Assembly (NCBI GenBank): GCA_951640165.1
Contig: OX621240.1
Coordinates: forward strand, 3,670,713 to 3,734,712
Source of the DNA: Pseudoips prasinana
Taxonomy: Eukaryota > Arthropoda > Insecta > Lepidoptera > Nolidae
Direction of reading: 5' to 3'
DNA: 64,000 nucleotides
Shown: positions 1-10,087 of the stretch, piece after piece
Position numbering within the stretch: position 1 is the first letter of the stretch
Layout: each line of letters opens with the position of its first letter
Notes under the pieces: generated by a model
What the model saw: only the letters and a program-made list of their open reading frames with translations
Told to the model about the DNA's origin: nothing
The model's database searches: none
Position numbers and translations under genes: made by a program

Positions 1-175
1 AGTGTTTTAATGATGTACAATAATATATAATAGTATTAGCTGTTCCCCATACTTCTGTGAGGTTAGAATGTGAATGTACTAATGACTATTTGACTTGTTT
101 AGTCAGACATCGCACTACAGGGCCGACAGCACCTATAAATATTTTTGTTTTCTATGTGTGGTTTTCAAGTAATAT

Positions 176-345
176 GACTGCACGTGTGGCGCAGCGGCTA
201 AGACAGTCGCCTCGCCGCTTCGTATGAAGGGTTCGAGTCCCCCGCCGGACAACTATTTGTGTGACCCATAAATAGTTGTAATATCTAGATGTAATTTTTG
301 TCCGTCTTTTATATGTCTGTAAAGCGATACGAGCGAAGTCGTTTA
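176..345 (+). repeat. SINE-1 copy (tRNA-headed)
   Basis: The head resembles a tRNA gene. It has an A-box-like TGGCGCAGCGG and a B-box-like GGTTCGAGTCC about 40 bases later, then a tail in which a short block (CAACTATTTGTG / ATAGTTG) is inverted. Copies with the same head and tail lie at 13146, 24517, 45186 (minus) and 57422, so this is a dispersed SINE rather than a tRNA gene. The 3' boundary is approximate. Confidence 0.8.
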
Positions 346-954
346 AAAAAAATACTGTCAATTAAGATTTTTTGACTACTAACTACTACTAATACCTATT
401 CGCGTAAATACAATACATAGAGGACGCCAGTCTTATCAACAAGTAAACTTTGGCATACAAGTATTTGGATTGAGACAGCTATGTCAACAGTGCTCCAGAA
501 GATTGGGGCGGGATAATGGTATTTCTGGGAAGGATAGAATCGAACAAGGATTAAACCTTGTTCGATACCTAGAAGCAATCTCATTTTACATCTACGATTG
601 TTATTCGATATGGTATCAACCGGCATTGCAATTTTCTCTCTTTTAAACGGAAAGACACTTTATTTTCCGTAGTGTTCAGCAGAGATGCTGTTTGCCATCA
701 CAAAGGCATTAAATACTTAATAATCGTTTCTACTCGCTAATTATAATTTTTAAGGCAGAAATGCTGATGGCACAATCAAACAATAATGAGTAGAATTTTG
801 GACCTCTATGTAGTCTTTATACGAGGCAGTTTATGTGATTGAAAATTAGATAAAATCTTGTTAATGATTAACTGGACTTTAAGAAGTCTCCCTCTAACTC
901 TTCGACCAGTGTCAGTTGCCAGTGATGTCTAACAAACCAGAGGCGTGGTCACTT
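346..954. other. No recognisable feature
   Basis: AT-rich DNA. Only short chance reading frames are present, with no repeat family shared with the rest of the window. Confidence 0.6.
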
Positions 955-1710
955 ACTATGGGCCTCATAAGAAGGCACAGTGTCACCCAAAGAGCAATAG
1001 ATAGGGCTAATCTGAGTTTTCTTGCGAGATTGAATCAGAAAACTAAAAATCTGTAGGCGACCTAAACTAACCGACATACATACATAGACTCACGCCTGTT
1101 TCCCAGAGGGGTAGGCAGAGATAACGGATCTCCATCTGTCACGATCTTGCACACGTCTTTTGCCTCGATTACTGTCATTGCCACCGGCGGGTATGTATGA
1201 AGAATATCTTCATACATGCTCGCCGGTTTAGGGTACTTCTGACCAGCCCTTTCTTGAGAACGTCTCCGATTTGGTCAGAGAATGTTCGACGAGGTCTTCC
1301 CCTTCCGGTTGTTCCATTCACACAGGCCAGGTATACTTCATTGGTCAATTTTCTTTCATTCATCCTTTCTACATGGCCAAACCATCTCAGCATTCCTTTT
1401 TCAATCTTTGTGATTACATCCTCTTTCACACCACAACGCTCTCTTACATCAGTATTTCGAATTCTGTCTCTCAAAGTCACACCACACATACATACTGCAC
1501 TCTTCTACTTAAGTAACCGACATAGCCTGAAGAATTGCCAAGCTGAAGTGGCAGTAGGCAGGGCACATAGTTCATAGAGGCAACGGCCATTACGGCAGAA
1601 AGGTTCTCGAGTGGAGACGACAAGTCGGAAGACGCAGCGTGAAGCGTGTGCACGGCCCTAAAAGATGAACTGGTGTACTTGCAAGGTTCGCTGGATGAGG
1701 GTCGCGGTTG
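955..1710 (+). pseudogene. LINE-B C-terminal fragment, split by LINE-A
   Basis: The segments 955-1078 and 1525-1710 read as the degraded C-terminal end of a non-LTR retrotransposon polyprotein. The visible protein blocks are RARLNQ, LTDIA, RIAKLKWQ, AGHI and GRKVLEW, a pattern repeated at 45424, 51010 (minus) and 57165 (minus). Stops and frameshifts break it, so it encodes nothing functional. The interruption at 1079-1513 is a second LINE inserted with an 11-bp duplication. No reverse transcriptase domain remains; the assignment rests on the conserved tail and on the shared 3' end TCCAGCAGTGGACGTC seen in other copies. Confidence 0.65.
1079..1513 (-). pseudogene. LINE-A 3' fragment with 11-bp target duplication
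   Basis: Minus-strand C-terminal end of a non-LTR retrotransposon polyprotein, with blocks [32 protein letters not shown] and LNRRAC. It is flanked by the exact 11-bp direct repeat TAACCGACATA at 1068-1078 and 1514-1524, so it is a 5'-truncated insertion. The target is a LINE-B copy. Near 1180-1235 a stretch containing CATACATGCTCGCCGG is present twice in inverted orientation, which destroys the last codons compared with the copy at 57611. Further copies are at 44094 and 57611. Confidence 0.85.
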
Positions 1711-2219
1711 TTTTTCAATTGCGGGCATTTTCTTTTAATATGTAAATAAATATAATAAATTATTAAGGCAGCCTCGTGGAAGCTTAACGTCTGAAAATAG
1801 ATAGCAATTTTGTTGATTTTCCTCCACGTAAAATTAATTGTAATCAAGCGCGTGGGAGGCAAATAATAAATGTTGTTATAATATTATCCCATAGATACAA
1901 AAATACTCGGGTTCTTTTGAATGCTGTCGTTTTTACTAATTGATTATGTCCACGAATAACTAAAAATAAAGAACATTAAATATTTTTAGTTACACGTTTA
2001 CTTAGTATTGTATATTAAACCGACCAAATTGAGTCGAATCGAATTTGCTGTCACACACAAACCACCGTGGTTTAAGTGGCAGTAAGAACTGTACTCAAAC
2101 TTTGTAAATATATGTTTTAGCAATAATTAAAAAAAAATGTACAAAATCACAGAAAACCATGTTTGCAACCATAAGGTGTATGGATTGATCTCAACGTAAA
2201 CTAGTCAATTATTTATAGG
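1711..2219. other. No recognisable feature
   Basis: AT-rich intergenic-type DNA without coherent reading frames or repeats shared within the window. Confidence 0.6.
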
Positions 2220-2221
2220 TA

Positions 2222-2356
2222 CAGACGCCAGCACATCAGGCTACCCCAATCTGTCAAATTTCCCCAATTGAAAGTGAACCTTATGCTTTTGTGATAAAGT
2301 TGAAAATCAATACAAGAAATTTGACAGATTGGGGTAGCTGGATGTGCTGGCGTCTG
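2222..2356. mobile_element. MITE-TA, 135 bp, complete
   Basis: Foldback element starting CAGACGCCAGCACATC and ending with its inverted complement, with arms of about 40 bp. It is flanked by TA on both sides (2220-2221, 2357-2358). Copies at 40837-40971 and 55131-55265 are also exactly 135 bp, and truncated ones are at 31909 and 54624. The TA flanks and tiny size suggest a non-autonomous Tc1/mariner-type element; no coding capacity. Confidence 0.9.
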
Positions 2357-2407
2357 TACCATTTGGTATGTCATTTTTTCGTCACAGAATAATCCCAATA
2401 TCAGTTT

Positions 2408-2495
2408 TCAGCCCGATCTGGGATTTTAACCCACGTGCTCATTATCTGCAGATGAGCACGCAACCGCTAGACCGACGAAGCAGTCAACTGCAATA
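2408..2495 (-). repeat. SINE-3 head fragment
   Basis: Minus-strand tRNA-like head (GCGGT after a CTAG block, then GTTAAAATCC in the B-box position) matching the heads at 28826 and 33717. The 3' tail is not recognisable. Confidence 0.55.
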
Positions 2496-2499
2496 CAAA

Positions 2500-3170
2500 G
2501 CTAACACACCCCTGCAGCAACAGTGCAGGGAAATAAAAAGGGAACAAAGTAGGACGGGGTTAGGGTCTGAGGGTGGCCCCACATTTCTGTAACTTCATAC
2601 GCTATCTATATTTAATTTTACCCTTTATGCACCCTCAATGAAGTCAGCTGGACGTACCGCCGATGCTAATCAGTGTATACAGTTGCATTTCAAAACCAGT
2701 CCGTACTGCCTACGTAATAGAATATGCACCAGATGTATCTCCACAAAGAATCATTGGTTCCATAGGGGACAACTGATACCATCGTTTAGCACTCGTGCCG
2801 TTCGATATAATATTTATATTCACCTTTCCAAAAGGATGTTCATTTTAATTTACGTGTTACATCATCGTCATTTTAAGCAGAAAATCTTGTACCTATACCT
2901 ACACCGTTACCCTTTAAAACATACAACAATATCAAAAACAAGCTTGAAAAATATTTATGCGGTTTTCTATTCATTTTATAACTATAATATTCGCAAACCT
3001 CTCGGATGAAAACTCCCAGTTTTAATAGCTTACCTGTAACAAAAACACAAAATTTTAGAAATTTCGTTCAGTAGGTAATCAAATTAGTAATTTCAATATA
3101 CATACGTTACTTTCAATCAAATAAAAATATTACCTAAGCACTTGGACCTGTGTGCATTAATCGAAGGTAC
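2500..3170. other. No recognisable feature
   Basis: Contains a 123-codon plus-strand reading frame (2638-3009) whose product is rich in Tyr, His and Ile with no motif. It reads as translated AT-rich DNA. Confidence 0.5.
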
Positions 3171-3176
3171 AAGTAA

Positions 3177-3310
3177 TGTATGATGCCCTCCTCATCGAGA
3201 ATTACCTTGGGCCCCCAAGGTAATTCTCGAGGAGGAGGGCATCATACTTTATCGGTATGCCATAATCGCCAAGCTTGACAGACGGGATGGCGATCGCAGT
3301 AAGATGGTCA
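3177..3310. repeat. LINE-G end with 33-bp-arm hairpin
   Basis: 3177-3247 is an almost perfect inverted repeat: arms of about 33 bp around GGGCCCCC with GAATTACCTTGG at the centre. It is followed by GGTATGCCATAATCGCC and the GGCGATCGCAGT block typical of LINE-G (see 22255 and 49780). A second copy of the hairpin plus LINE-G is at 3922-4160. Confidence 0.7.
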
Positions 3311-3319
3311 TAGCCAGAG

Positions 3320-3750
3320 TCAAATAAATTTAAATTGTCAGAGGTTAGAGTAGTTATAGCGCTACTCTGTGTCAATCAAAAAGTTAAATGCTAACAATTG
3401 TTGTTGTAGTTGTTTTTATAGAAATATGGTAGGTACATAAGGTATCTGTCAGCTTAAAATTACATTTGATGCAGATACAGATGAGTTAGGCCTCATTTAC
3501 GGAGACGCGGGGCGTCGTGCTTCCCGTCTCGCTTCTCTATGAACATGGTCGTATATTGCTATAAGTTTGTGTTTACGCGTGCGATGATGCGTGCCGCTTC
3601 ACGCGCCGCCCCAACGTAAACAGAAAAAGCGTCCGACGTCAAAATAGGACACAAACTGGTTATGATGGCAAAAGTTATACATTGTCATGTTAAGAACATA
3701 ATTTAGTTATAATAGCAATATGCACACTGTAAAATGAGAATTATCTCGAT
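3320..3750. other. No recognisable feature
   Basis: Nothing coding. A GC-richer patch at about 3495-3630 (GCGTCGTGCTTCCCG, GCGTGCCGCTTCACGCG) shows no match elsewhere in the window. Confidence 0.5.
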
Positions 3751-3905
3751 TGTCTTCATGTTTTAGTTTATTAGATGCATCCCGTTAATAAACAAACAGA
3801 TGTACAACGCAGGCTTAGTAATAGAGTTCTGTAGTCTTCATCGGGGACGAACCCTAACAAAAACGATAATTCCATCATAAAATTAAAGATTGCATTGGAA
3901 CCGTT
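3750..3905. repeat. Repeat F-related fragment
   Basis: The block from ACAAACAGATGTACAACGC through TTAGTAATAGAG to GGGACGAACCCTAACAAAAA is the inverted relative of 6960-7070, and both resemble the 3' end of repeat F (see 7403). Confidence 0.5.
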
Positions 3906-3921
3906 AATTAAGTCGACAATA

Positions 3922-4160
3922 GGATCCTCATCCAGAATTACCTTGGGCCCCCCAAGGTAATTCTCGATGAGGAGGGCATCATACATTATCGGTATGCCAT
4001 AATCGCCAAGCTTGGCAGACGGGTTGGTGATCGCAGTATGATGCTCATAGTACTCAGAAAGAAGCTGCTGCCCGTCCTCTGGTAGGACTCGGATCGACTT
4101 CTACGCCCCCCACGGAATAAGATAACATGAAGATATTCTGATATTCGCCGCCGTCACCAA
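3922..4160 (-). repeat. Second hairpin plus LINE-G fragment
   Basis: Inverted repeat around CCTTGGGCCCCCCAAGG at 3922-3990, followed by LINE-G sequence through CTCTGGTAG, TCGACTTCTACGCC and GATATTCGCCGCCGTCACC. It is more complete than the copy at 3177. Confidence 0.7.
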
Positions 4161-4690
4161 ACGGTAAGATTTAAATTACATATATACAGATCCATATTAA
4201 TAGGGAAACACACTGCCTAAATGAAGTAGATAACTAATAAACATGAAACGAAATTTCGCGTGGCATGGCAACAGGGCCGGAGGGCGGATGACGTCACCGG
4301 TCGACGCCCTCAAGGTCACATCAAAGCCAGCCACCCCAGACGCAGAACGCCAATTCCGGCCGGATTTTATAGGGGTTTTACGTACTACTGTGTTATCTGA
4401 AGTACCGATTATGTATACTACTGCTACAACCTATTTAGTCTACAGCAAGCAATTTATGGCATAACCACATACCTCTACTTAACCGTTCTTAATTAATTTA
4501 GTATTATTATAAGGCATTTTATTATACTACAATCAGTGACATAGGTAAATACTTTATACTTTACATGTTATGTTGTTTATATGTATGTGTGTATGTTGTT
4601 TATTTGAAAGTTATTAAAAAAAAATGCTTTAATAATTTATTTCTTTGTTCAATTAAAAATTCTCACATTGTGAGACAGACAGGCAACTTA
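4161..4690. other. No recognisable feature
   Basis: AT-rich apart from a GC-richer patch at 4240-4370. No repeat or coding evidence. Confidence 0.5.
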
Positions 4691-4942
4691 CCTAGAAAAA
4701 ACCAGCCAAGTGCGAGTCAGACTCTCGCACGAAGGGTTCCGTAACATTTTCTACCAAAACGGCAAAAAATCACGTTTTCTCAATTTTCACACTTTACTCG
4801 CCCTTAAATATTTGTTTGCTTTTAATTTAATTATTTATAGATTGAATATATAACTATTTTTTTGTGAATATTTCAAGCCTCTACCTCCGTTATCAATAAC
4901 TAGCAAAAACTAGCAAAAACATTCATGTCTCTTGTATGGGAC

Positions 4943-6303
4943 CAGTGAACGCAAATAAACATGGAAGCATTCCTAGCTCGCGAAAATGACCCAACGCAGA
5001 TTGTGCCGCGGTAGGCGGTGCTTAAAAATTGTGCCGCGGACCGAGTGGGACCGATTTTGCGCACTACAGGCATCAATGGCGGTCGTCTGTCAGTTATTAG
5101 TTTCAGCGTGTTTAATTTCCAAAAATGCCTTCCTGTCAGTGAAGTGGTGTATTAATAAATCTCATTTGCATAACAAGAGTGTTGGAATTAGTTATTACGA
5201 TTAAGTACATCGCTATATATTTTAATTTTATTAAATATGAAGTCAATCAAATTGACACAAAATATGACGAATTTTTCTTATTTATTACAATTAGATAAAA
5301 TACTCAGCATCTTTAGGGTATGCACAAAGAATGGTAATGGTGGTATTAAAACAGCTTGGTTTCTTCAAATTTCCACTAGATCTAAAGCGAAGAGAACTAT
5401 GGACGAAAATGGTTCGTTAGGAAATGAATTCAATTCAATTTTATTTATATATTTACAGGTTAAGTTGTAAAGCACCAATTACCTCACAGGACTAGATAGC
5501 TAAAACCATAAGCAACAACATTTATTTTACAACTTTTGATAATTTGTATTTTATTTTTTTGTAAAAAGTCTATATTAATTAATTTACCACTTGAATGTTT
5601 ATAACTCTACGTGCATCGTAAATAATATGTAACCAGGCGGCTTGCGTAATCTTTGCGATGCCCGTAGAGTAAGTTGTCGCTTATGGTGTTAGCTTCCTAG
5701 TCCTGCGAGGTTGTTGGTATTTTACAAGTAACCCTGCATATCTAGATCACCTATAATTTCAAGTCCATTCGTCCACGCGTTTCAAGATAAAGGGTATTGA
5801 CAGACAGACGGACGGATGGATAAAGAAGTGAAGGGGGCCCTAAAAAGTAGTACTTAAGTGTTATGTATACCTACGGAAATTGTAAATAATAATTAGTGAA
5901 TAATTGGTCACAAATTTGTTTGATTTACCTATTATCATAGCAAATAAACCCAATACTCGCCAAATACTGCTCTATTTAAAGACCTTAGAAAAACTCTTGC
6001 CGTAAAGTTCAAGATACTGTGTATTTTATCATAATTCTTTATTATTTTAATAATATCAATGTCACGGTGAATTATTTTCGTTGCACTTTATAACATAAAA
6101 CATCCCTCGGCGAATGTCATGAACATGGTAATTTAGACCCGAACATGACGTCATAAAGTCTACTTTTAAAAGGTGTATCTGAGCGGTAATATTTTGGCCA
6201 ATCAGAGACGGTATTCTGTTGTGTCAGTTTGATTGGGATATTGGGTCAAAATTTGCGCTTAGTTTCCTTGAAGTAATGCTTCCATGTTTATTTGCGTTCA
6301 CTG
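4943..6303. mobile_element. P- or hAT-type DNA transposon, 8-bp duplication
   Basis: Perfect 29-bp terminal inverted repeats start CAGTGAACGCAAATAAACAT. They are flanked by the exact 8-bp duplication TATGGGAC (4935-4942, 6304-6311) inside repeat F, so both ends are certain. Eight-base duplications are characteristic of the hAT and P superfamilies. The interior is too short and broken to encode a transposase. A THAP-like N-terminal relic at 5125-5204 would favour the P superfamily. Short frames at 4986-5204 and 5237-5470 do not form a recognisable protein. Most likely an internally deleted, non-autonomous copy. Confidence 0.85.
5125..5204 (+). pseudogene. THAP-like zinc-finger N-terminus, frameshifted
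   Basis: An ATG at 5125 opens with MPSC, the usual beginning of THAP domains. A one-base shift then leads to a frame containing KWCINK and, about 13 residues on, VGISYY, placed like the Cys-x4-Cys-x-Asn ... G-(I/V)-S-(F/Y) segment of THAP domains. The frame stops immediately afterwards, so the second half of the finger (Cys-x2-His, AVPTIF-like motif) is not seen. THAP domains are the DNA-binding ends of P-element transposases, which fits the 8-bp duplication of the host element. The match is short and depends on assuming a frameshift. Confidence 0.4.
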
Positions 6304-6631
6304 TATGGGACCCCCTTAAATATTTATTTTATTATTTTGTTTTGTGTATATTTGTTGTTAAACCGGCAAGGGTTAAAATTTCATCTGTCTGACTACCACG
6401 GTTCATGAAAAACAGCCTGGTGACAGACGAACATATAGATAGACAGACAGACACATAGACAGTGATTAGTAATAGGGTCCCGTTGTACTTAAAAAATTAC
6501 ATCGAATTTGGAAGCATGAACCATGTAGATGAATTCAGGCACAATTTGAGAATAAGTAGTTTATTCCTGGAACTTATTTGTAGGCAATTTATTATTCTGT
6601 TTTTTATATGTAGTAGCTTGATATCGTCGGT

Positions 6632-6697
6632 GTTTGCTACGCATTTATAATTCTATTGTCACGGACCACATAAGGATTATAATTGCGTAGCAAACAT
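6632..6697. repeat. Short inverted repeat
   Basis: GTTTGCTACGCATTTATAAT and its near-complement (TTATAATTGCGTAGCAAAC) are separated by about 25 bases. Could be a small MITE or a chance foldback. Confidence 0.45.
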
Positions 6698-6879
6698 ATT
6701 TAGTTACGCGGTATTGGACTATCACATCACCCACGATATCTTTAAGCACATTGAACGTCAAATTAAAAGTGATCTGCTGAATAAACAGAGTTGTCAAAAC
6801 ATGGTACATATAAAATTTCAAGCTTAGAACAAAGCGACAACAATTATTTTCTTTATTCTTGAGTTAGTTTAACGATAAT

Positions 6880-7090
6880 TACTTCATAAATCATGTATTT
6901 GATAAAACACTATTGTCGATTTACTTAACGGATCCAATGAAATTTTGCATCTTTTTGATGGAATTATCTTTTTTGTTAGGGTTCGTAGCTGAAGGAGACT
7001 ACGGAACCCTATTACTAAGCCTCCAATGTCCGTCCGTTTGTCTGTTAACGGGCTATATCTAATGAAGATAATTCCCATTTTACAGTGTGT
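6880..7090 (-). repeat. Repeat F 3'-end fragment
   Basis: Minus-strand block with TTAGGGTTCGTAGC, CGGAACCCTATTACTAAG and CCGTCCGTTTGTCTGTTAACG, matching the 3' part of repeat F and, inverted, the fragment at 3750-3905. Confidence 0.6.
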
Positions 7091-7402
7091 ATATTACTTT
7101 ATATTGCTATTATAACAATAAATAATAAAAATAAAAAGGATATATCTTACAAGTAACGTGAAATTCGACAACTGATAAAATCTATTACTTTATGTACGTA
7201 TGTATGAGATGGCCATAATTTTATCTTCCTTTTCTTTTTAATCCACGCCCGCACTAAAGAAACAAATCCTTCACGGGGGACTTTACAAACCTCAACGCGA
7301 CTCAACCTTTTATGGATCACACATATAATTTTACTATAGTGCGATCGAACTTGAGGTACTAAGCGGAAATTTCATAAAATCAAGAATGAAGAAGGAAAAT
7401 AC

Positions 7403-7711
7403 AGGCCAAGTGCGAGTCGCACTCGCACCGTACCATTATCTATAAAAACGAGCAAAAAATTCACGTTTGTTGTATGGGAGACCCCTTAAATATTAATTTT
7501 ATTATATTTTTTAGTATTTGTTATAGCGGCAACAGAAATCATCAGTGAAAATTTCAACTGTCTAACTACGAGATGGTTAGACAGTTGAAATTTTTATTCA
7601 TGTTCATGAGATACAGCCTGGTGGCAGACGGACAGACAGACCGGCAGACGGATAGACAGCGAAATCTTAGTAATAGGGTCCCGTTTTACCCTTCGGGTAC
7701 GGAACCCTCAA
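7403..7711 (+). repeat. Repeat F, complete-looking copy
   Basis: About 309 bp from GCCAAGTGCGAGTCGCACTC to GGTACGGAACCCTC. An internal inverted block (CAACTGTCTAACTACGAG / GATGGTTAGACAGTTG) sits in the middle. No coding capacity. Other copies: 4695 (interrupted), 16470, 38365, 45058 (minus). Confidence 0.75.
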
Positions 7712-8227
7712 AAAAGCAAAACACAAATCGACTTTCACCACTCACGTCTTAAATTTATCGTTTTCCGATGTAAATGTCGCAAATAAACTTGTCCCTGAAA
7801 TACACGCACTTCAAATATTACGTACCTACGGAACTTCATGCAAAATGTAGAGCACGCAAATTTCTGTATTTAGAATTCCACTTTTATGGTTTACGACTTG
7901 TTTCGGCAGGTCCAATAGCTATAAGAATGTAAGGAATGGCTGAACGAAAGGTTTTTATGGGAAGGTATATAACTGCCTACATATATCAGTATAAAGACGT
8001 ACTTACAGAGTTTCTGGCCGAAGTTAGGCTGCGGCGGCCATTAGTGTACTGCAATGAGTCTGTTTACATTCCCAGTCCATGCACTATGATTATGGAATAG
8101 ACATGTGACATGACATAATATAGGTTCAATATAGATTATGAAATCAGCAAAATCAATAGTTTTATATATTAACGGCGTTCAAAGGAAGTTCCTCTCACCG
8201 TACGCGTAAGTGTAATTGTATTGTAAT

Positions 8228-8497
8228 TTAATAATAATATCCAGGAACATTATTTAAACACGGCCATCTGATCCCAATCTAAGCAGAGCTTGTACTATGG
8301 AAACCAGATAACTGATATACTACATATATGTATATACTACTATTCTTTTTGCAAATACATACTTATATAGATAATTACACCCAGACTGAGGACAAACAGA
8401 CATGTTCATACACACAAATATCTGTCCTGGGTGGGAATCGAACCCACGACCTCCGGTGTGAAAAGCAAGCATTTGCCAACCACGCCAACAGGCCTGT
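8228..8497 (-). repeat. SINE-2, array unit 1
   Basis: Minus strand. The tRNA-like head has TGGCGTGGTTGG (A box) and GGTTCGATTCC (B box), then GACATGTCTGTTTGTCCTCA, GTCTGGGTGTAATTATC and a tail ending in a TTATT run. The 60-codon frame across it is a by-product of the SINE head. Confidence 0.85.
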
Positions 8498-8749
8498 CAT
8501 TTCAGACTAGGCTAGATACCTACTTATAGAGTTCCTGGCCGAAGTTAGGCTGCGGCGGCCATTAGTGTACTGAAATTAGTTTGTTTACATTCTCAGTCCA
8601 TGCACAATGATTATGAAATAGACATGACATAATATTGGTCCAATATAGATTTATTCAATCAGCAAAATCAATAGTTTAATATATTAACGGCGTTCAAAGA
8701 AAGTTCCTCTCACTGTACGCGTAAGTGTCATTGTAATGTAATTTAATAA

Positions 8750-8985
8750 TCTGATCCCAAACTAAGCAGAGCTTGTACTATGGAAACCAGATCACTGATA
8801 TACTACATATACATACTACGTATATACTACTTTTCTCTTTGCAAATACATACTTATATAGATAATTACACCCAGACTGAGGACAAACAGACGTTTTCATG
8901 CACACAAATATCTGTCCTGGGTGGGAATCGAACCCACGACCTCCGGTGTGAAAAGCAAGCATTTGCCAACCACACCAACAGGCCT
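8750..8985 (-). repeat. SINE-2, array unit 2
   Basis: Same element as in unit 1, but the tail lost about 27 bases next to CTGATCCCAAACTAAGC. Confidence 0.85.
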
Positions 8986-9211
8986 ATTATAGAGTTCCTG
9001 GCCGAAGTTAGGCTGCGGCGGCCATTAGTGTACTGAAATTAGTCTGTTTACATTCTCAGTCCATGCACAATGATAATGAAATAGGTATGACATAATATAG
9101 GTCCATGATAGATTATAATTAAATCAGCAAAATCATTAGTTTAATATATTAACAGCGTTCAAAGAAAGTTCCTCTCACCGTACCGTAAGTGTAATTGTAA
9201 TGTAATTTAAT

Positions 9212-9770
9212 AATAATAATAATAATATCGAGGGACATTATTTAAACAGGCCATCTGATCCCAAACTAAGCAGAGCTTGTACTATGGAAACCAGATCACT
9301 GATATACTACATATGTATATATACTACTTTTCTTTTTGTAAATACACACTTATATAAATAACTAGCTGTGCCCCGCGGTTTTACCCGTGTTAAACTTTAC
9401 AAATTATCACAGAGCCTCCCCCGTCGATGATAGCGTGATAATATGTAGCCTATATGTTGACCCGACCTCTTTTGAAGTAAATTCATGCAGTACTTTTTGA
9501 GTTTAGCCCGGACATACATACAGACAATCAGACAAAAATTCTAAAAGTTATATTTTTGGCTTCGATATCGATTGTCGATCACGCCCCAAGTATGCTTTAA
9601 AAAAATATTCAATGTACAGTTTTGACTTTCCTACGATTTTATTATATGTACCTATAGATTACACCCAGACTGAGAACAAACAGACATTCATACACACAAA
9701 TACCGTCGTGGGTGGGAATCGAACCCGTGTGTGAAAAGCAAGCATTTGCCAACCACGCCAACAGGCCTGT
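9212..9770 (-). repeat. SINE-2, array unit 3, split by a Helitron
   Basis: Removing 9362-9658 restores the SINE junction TATATAAATAATTACACCC seen, with one change, in units 1 and 2. The B-box region has lost several bases. Confidence 0.85.
9362..9658 (-). mobile_element. Helitron-1, non-autonomous, 297 bp
   Basis: Read on the minus strand it starts TC and ends in a GC-rich hairpin (CGCGG...) followed by GGGGCACAGCTAG. It sits between A and T with no target duplication, as expected of Helitrons. The neighbouring SINE copies in units 1 and 2 are the empty sites and fix both ends exactly. Internal landmarks: AAATCGTAGGAAAGTCAAAA, the palindromic ATCGATATCGA and GTACTGCATGAA. Same family at 24812, 36118 and 51205. 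Confidence 0.85.
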
Positions 9771-10087
9771 CTTATCAGAAGTTCTTATAGAGTTCCACAA
9801 TGATTATGAAATAGACATGACATAATATAGGTTCAATATAGATTTATTAAAACAACAAAATCAATAGTTTAATATATAAACGGCTCTTATATCCAGCTGC
9901 TATCACCGGTTCGTAAGTGTAATTGTATAGTAATCTCTGGGAGTTTAAGAGCTTCGGAGAGCACGTTAAGCTGTGTAGACGTAAGATAATAATCGTTAAG
10001 CCTTCTCAAAGGCCTACTGGGCGACCTGAGAACTCTGATACTGCGCGGTCATACCGGACATACGACTAATAAAGAATAATTTTATAA

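Larger units (their letters stand above)
4695..6480 (+). repeat. Repeat F copy interrupted by a DNA transposon
   Basis: Segments 4695-4942 and 6304-6480 together make one copy of repeat F. It begins GCCAAGTGCGAGTC, continues GAAGGGTTCCGTA and TATGGGACCCCCTTAAATAT, then CAGCCTGGTGACAGACG, and ends AGTAATAGGGTCCCGTT. The uninterrupted version is at 7403-7711. The 1361-bp insertion at 4943-6303 duplicated the F sequence TATGGGAC. Confidence 0.8.
8007..9935. repeat. Tandem array of four roughly 0.5-kb units
   Basis: Units start at the block AGAG-TTCCTGGCCGAAG at 8007, 8528, 8991 and 9789. Each contains CTGCGGCGGCCATTAGTGT, the CCATGCAC-ATGATTATG block, AACGGCGTTCAAAG and a minus-strand SINE-2. 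Lengths are 521, 463, 798 (501 after subtracting a 297-bp Helitron) and a truncated last unit. The amplified unit is itself composite, so the array arose after the SINE inserted. Confidence 0.85.

Noticed and set aside
2638..3009. 123-codon plus frame as a gene
   Set aside because: Low-complexity Tyr/His/Ile composition expected from AT-rich DNA; no domain.
8328..8510. 60-codon frame containing the phrase GGNRTHDLRCEK
   Set aside because: It is the translation of the complement of a SINE-2 head and recurs at every minus-oriented copy.
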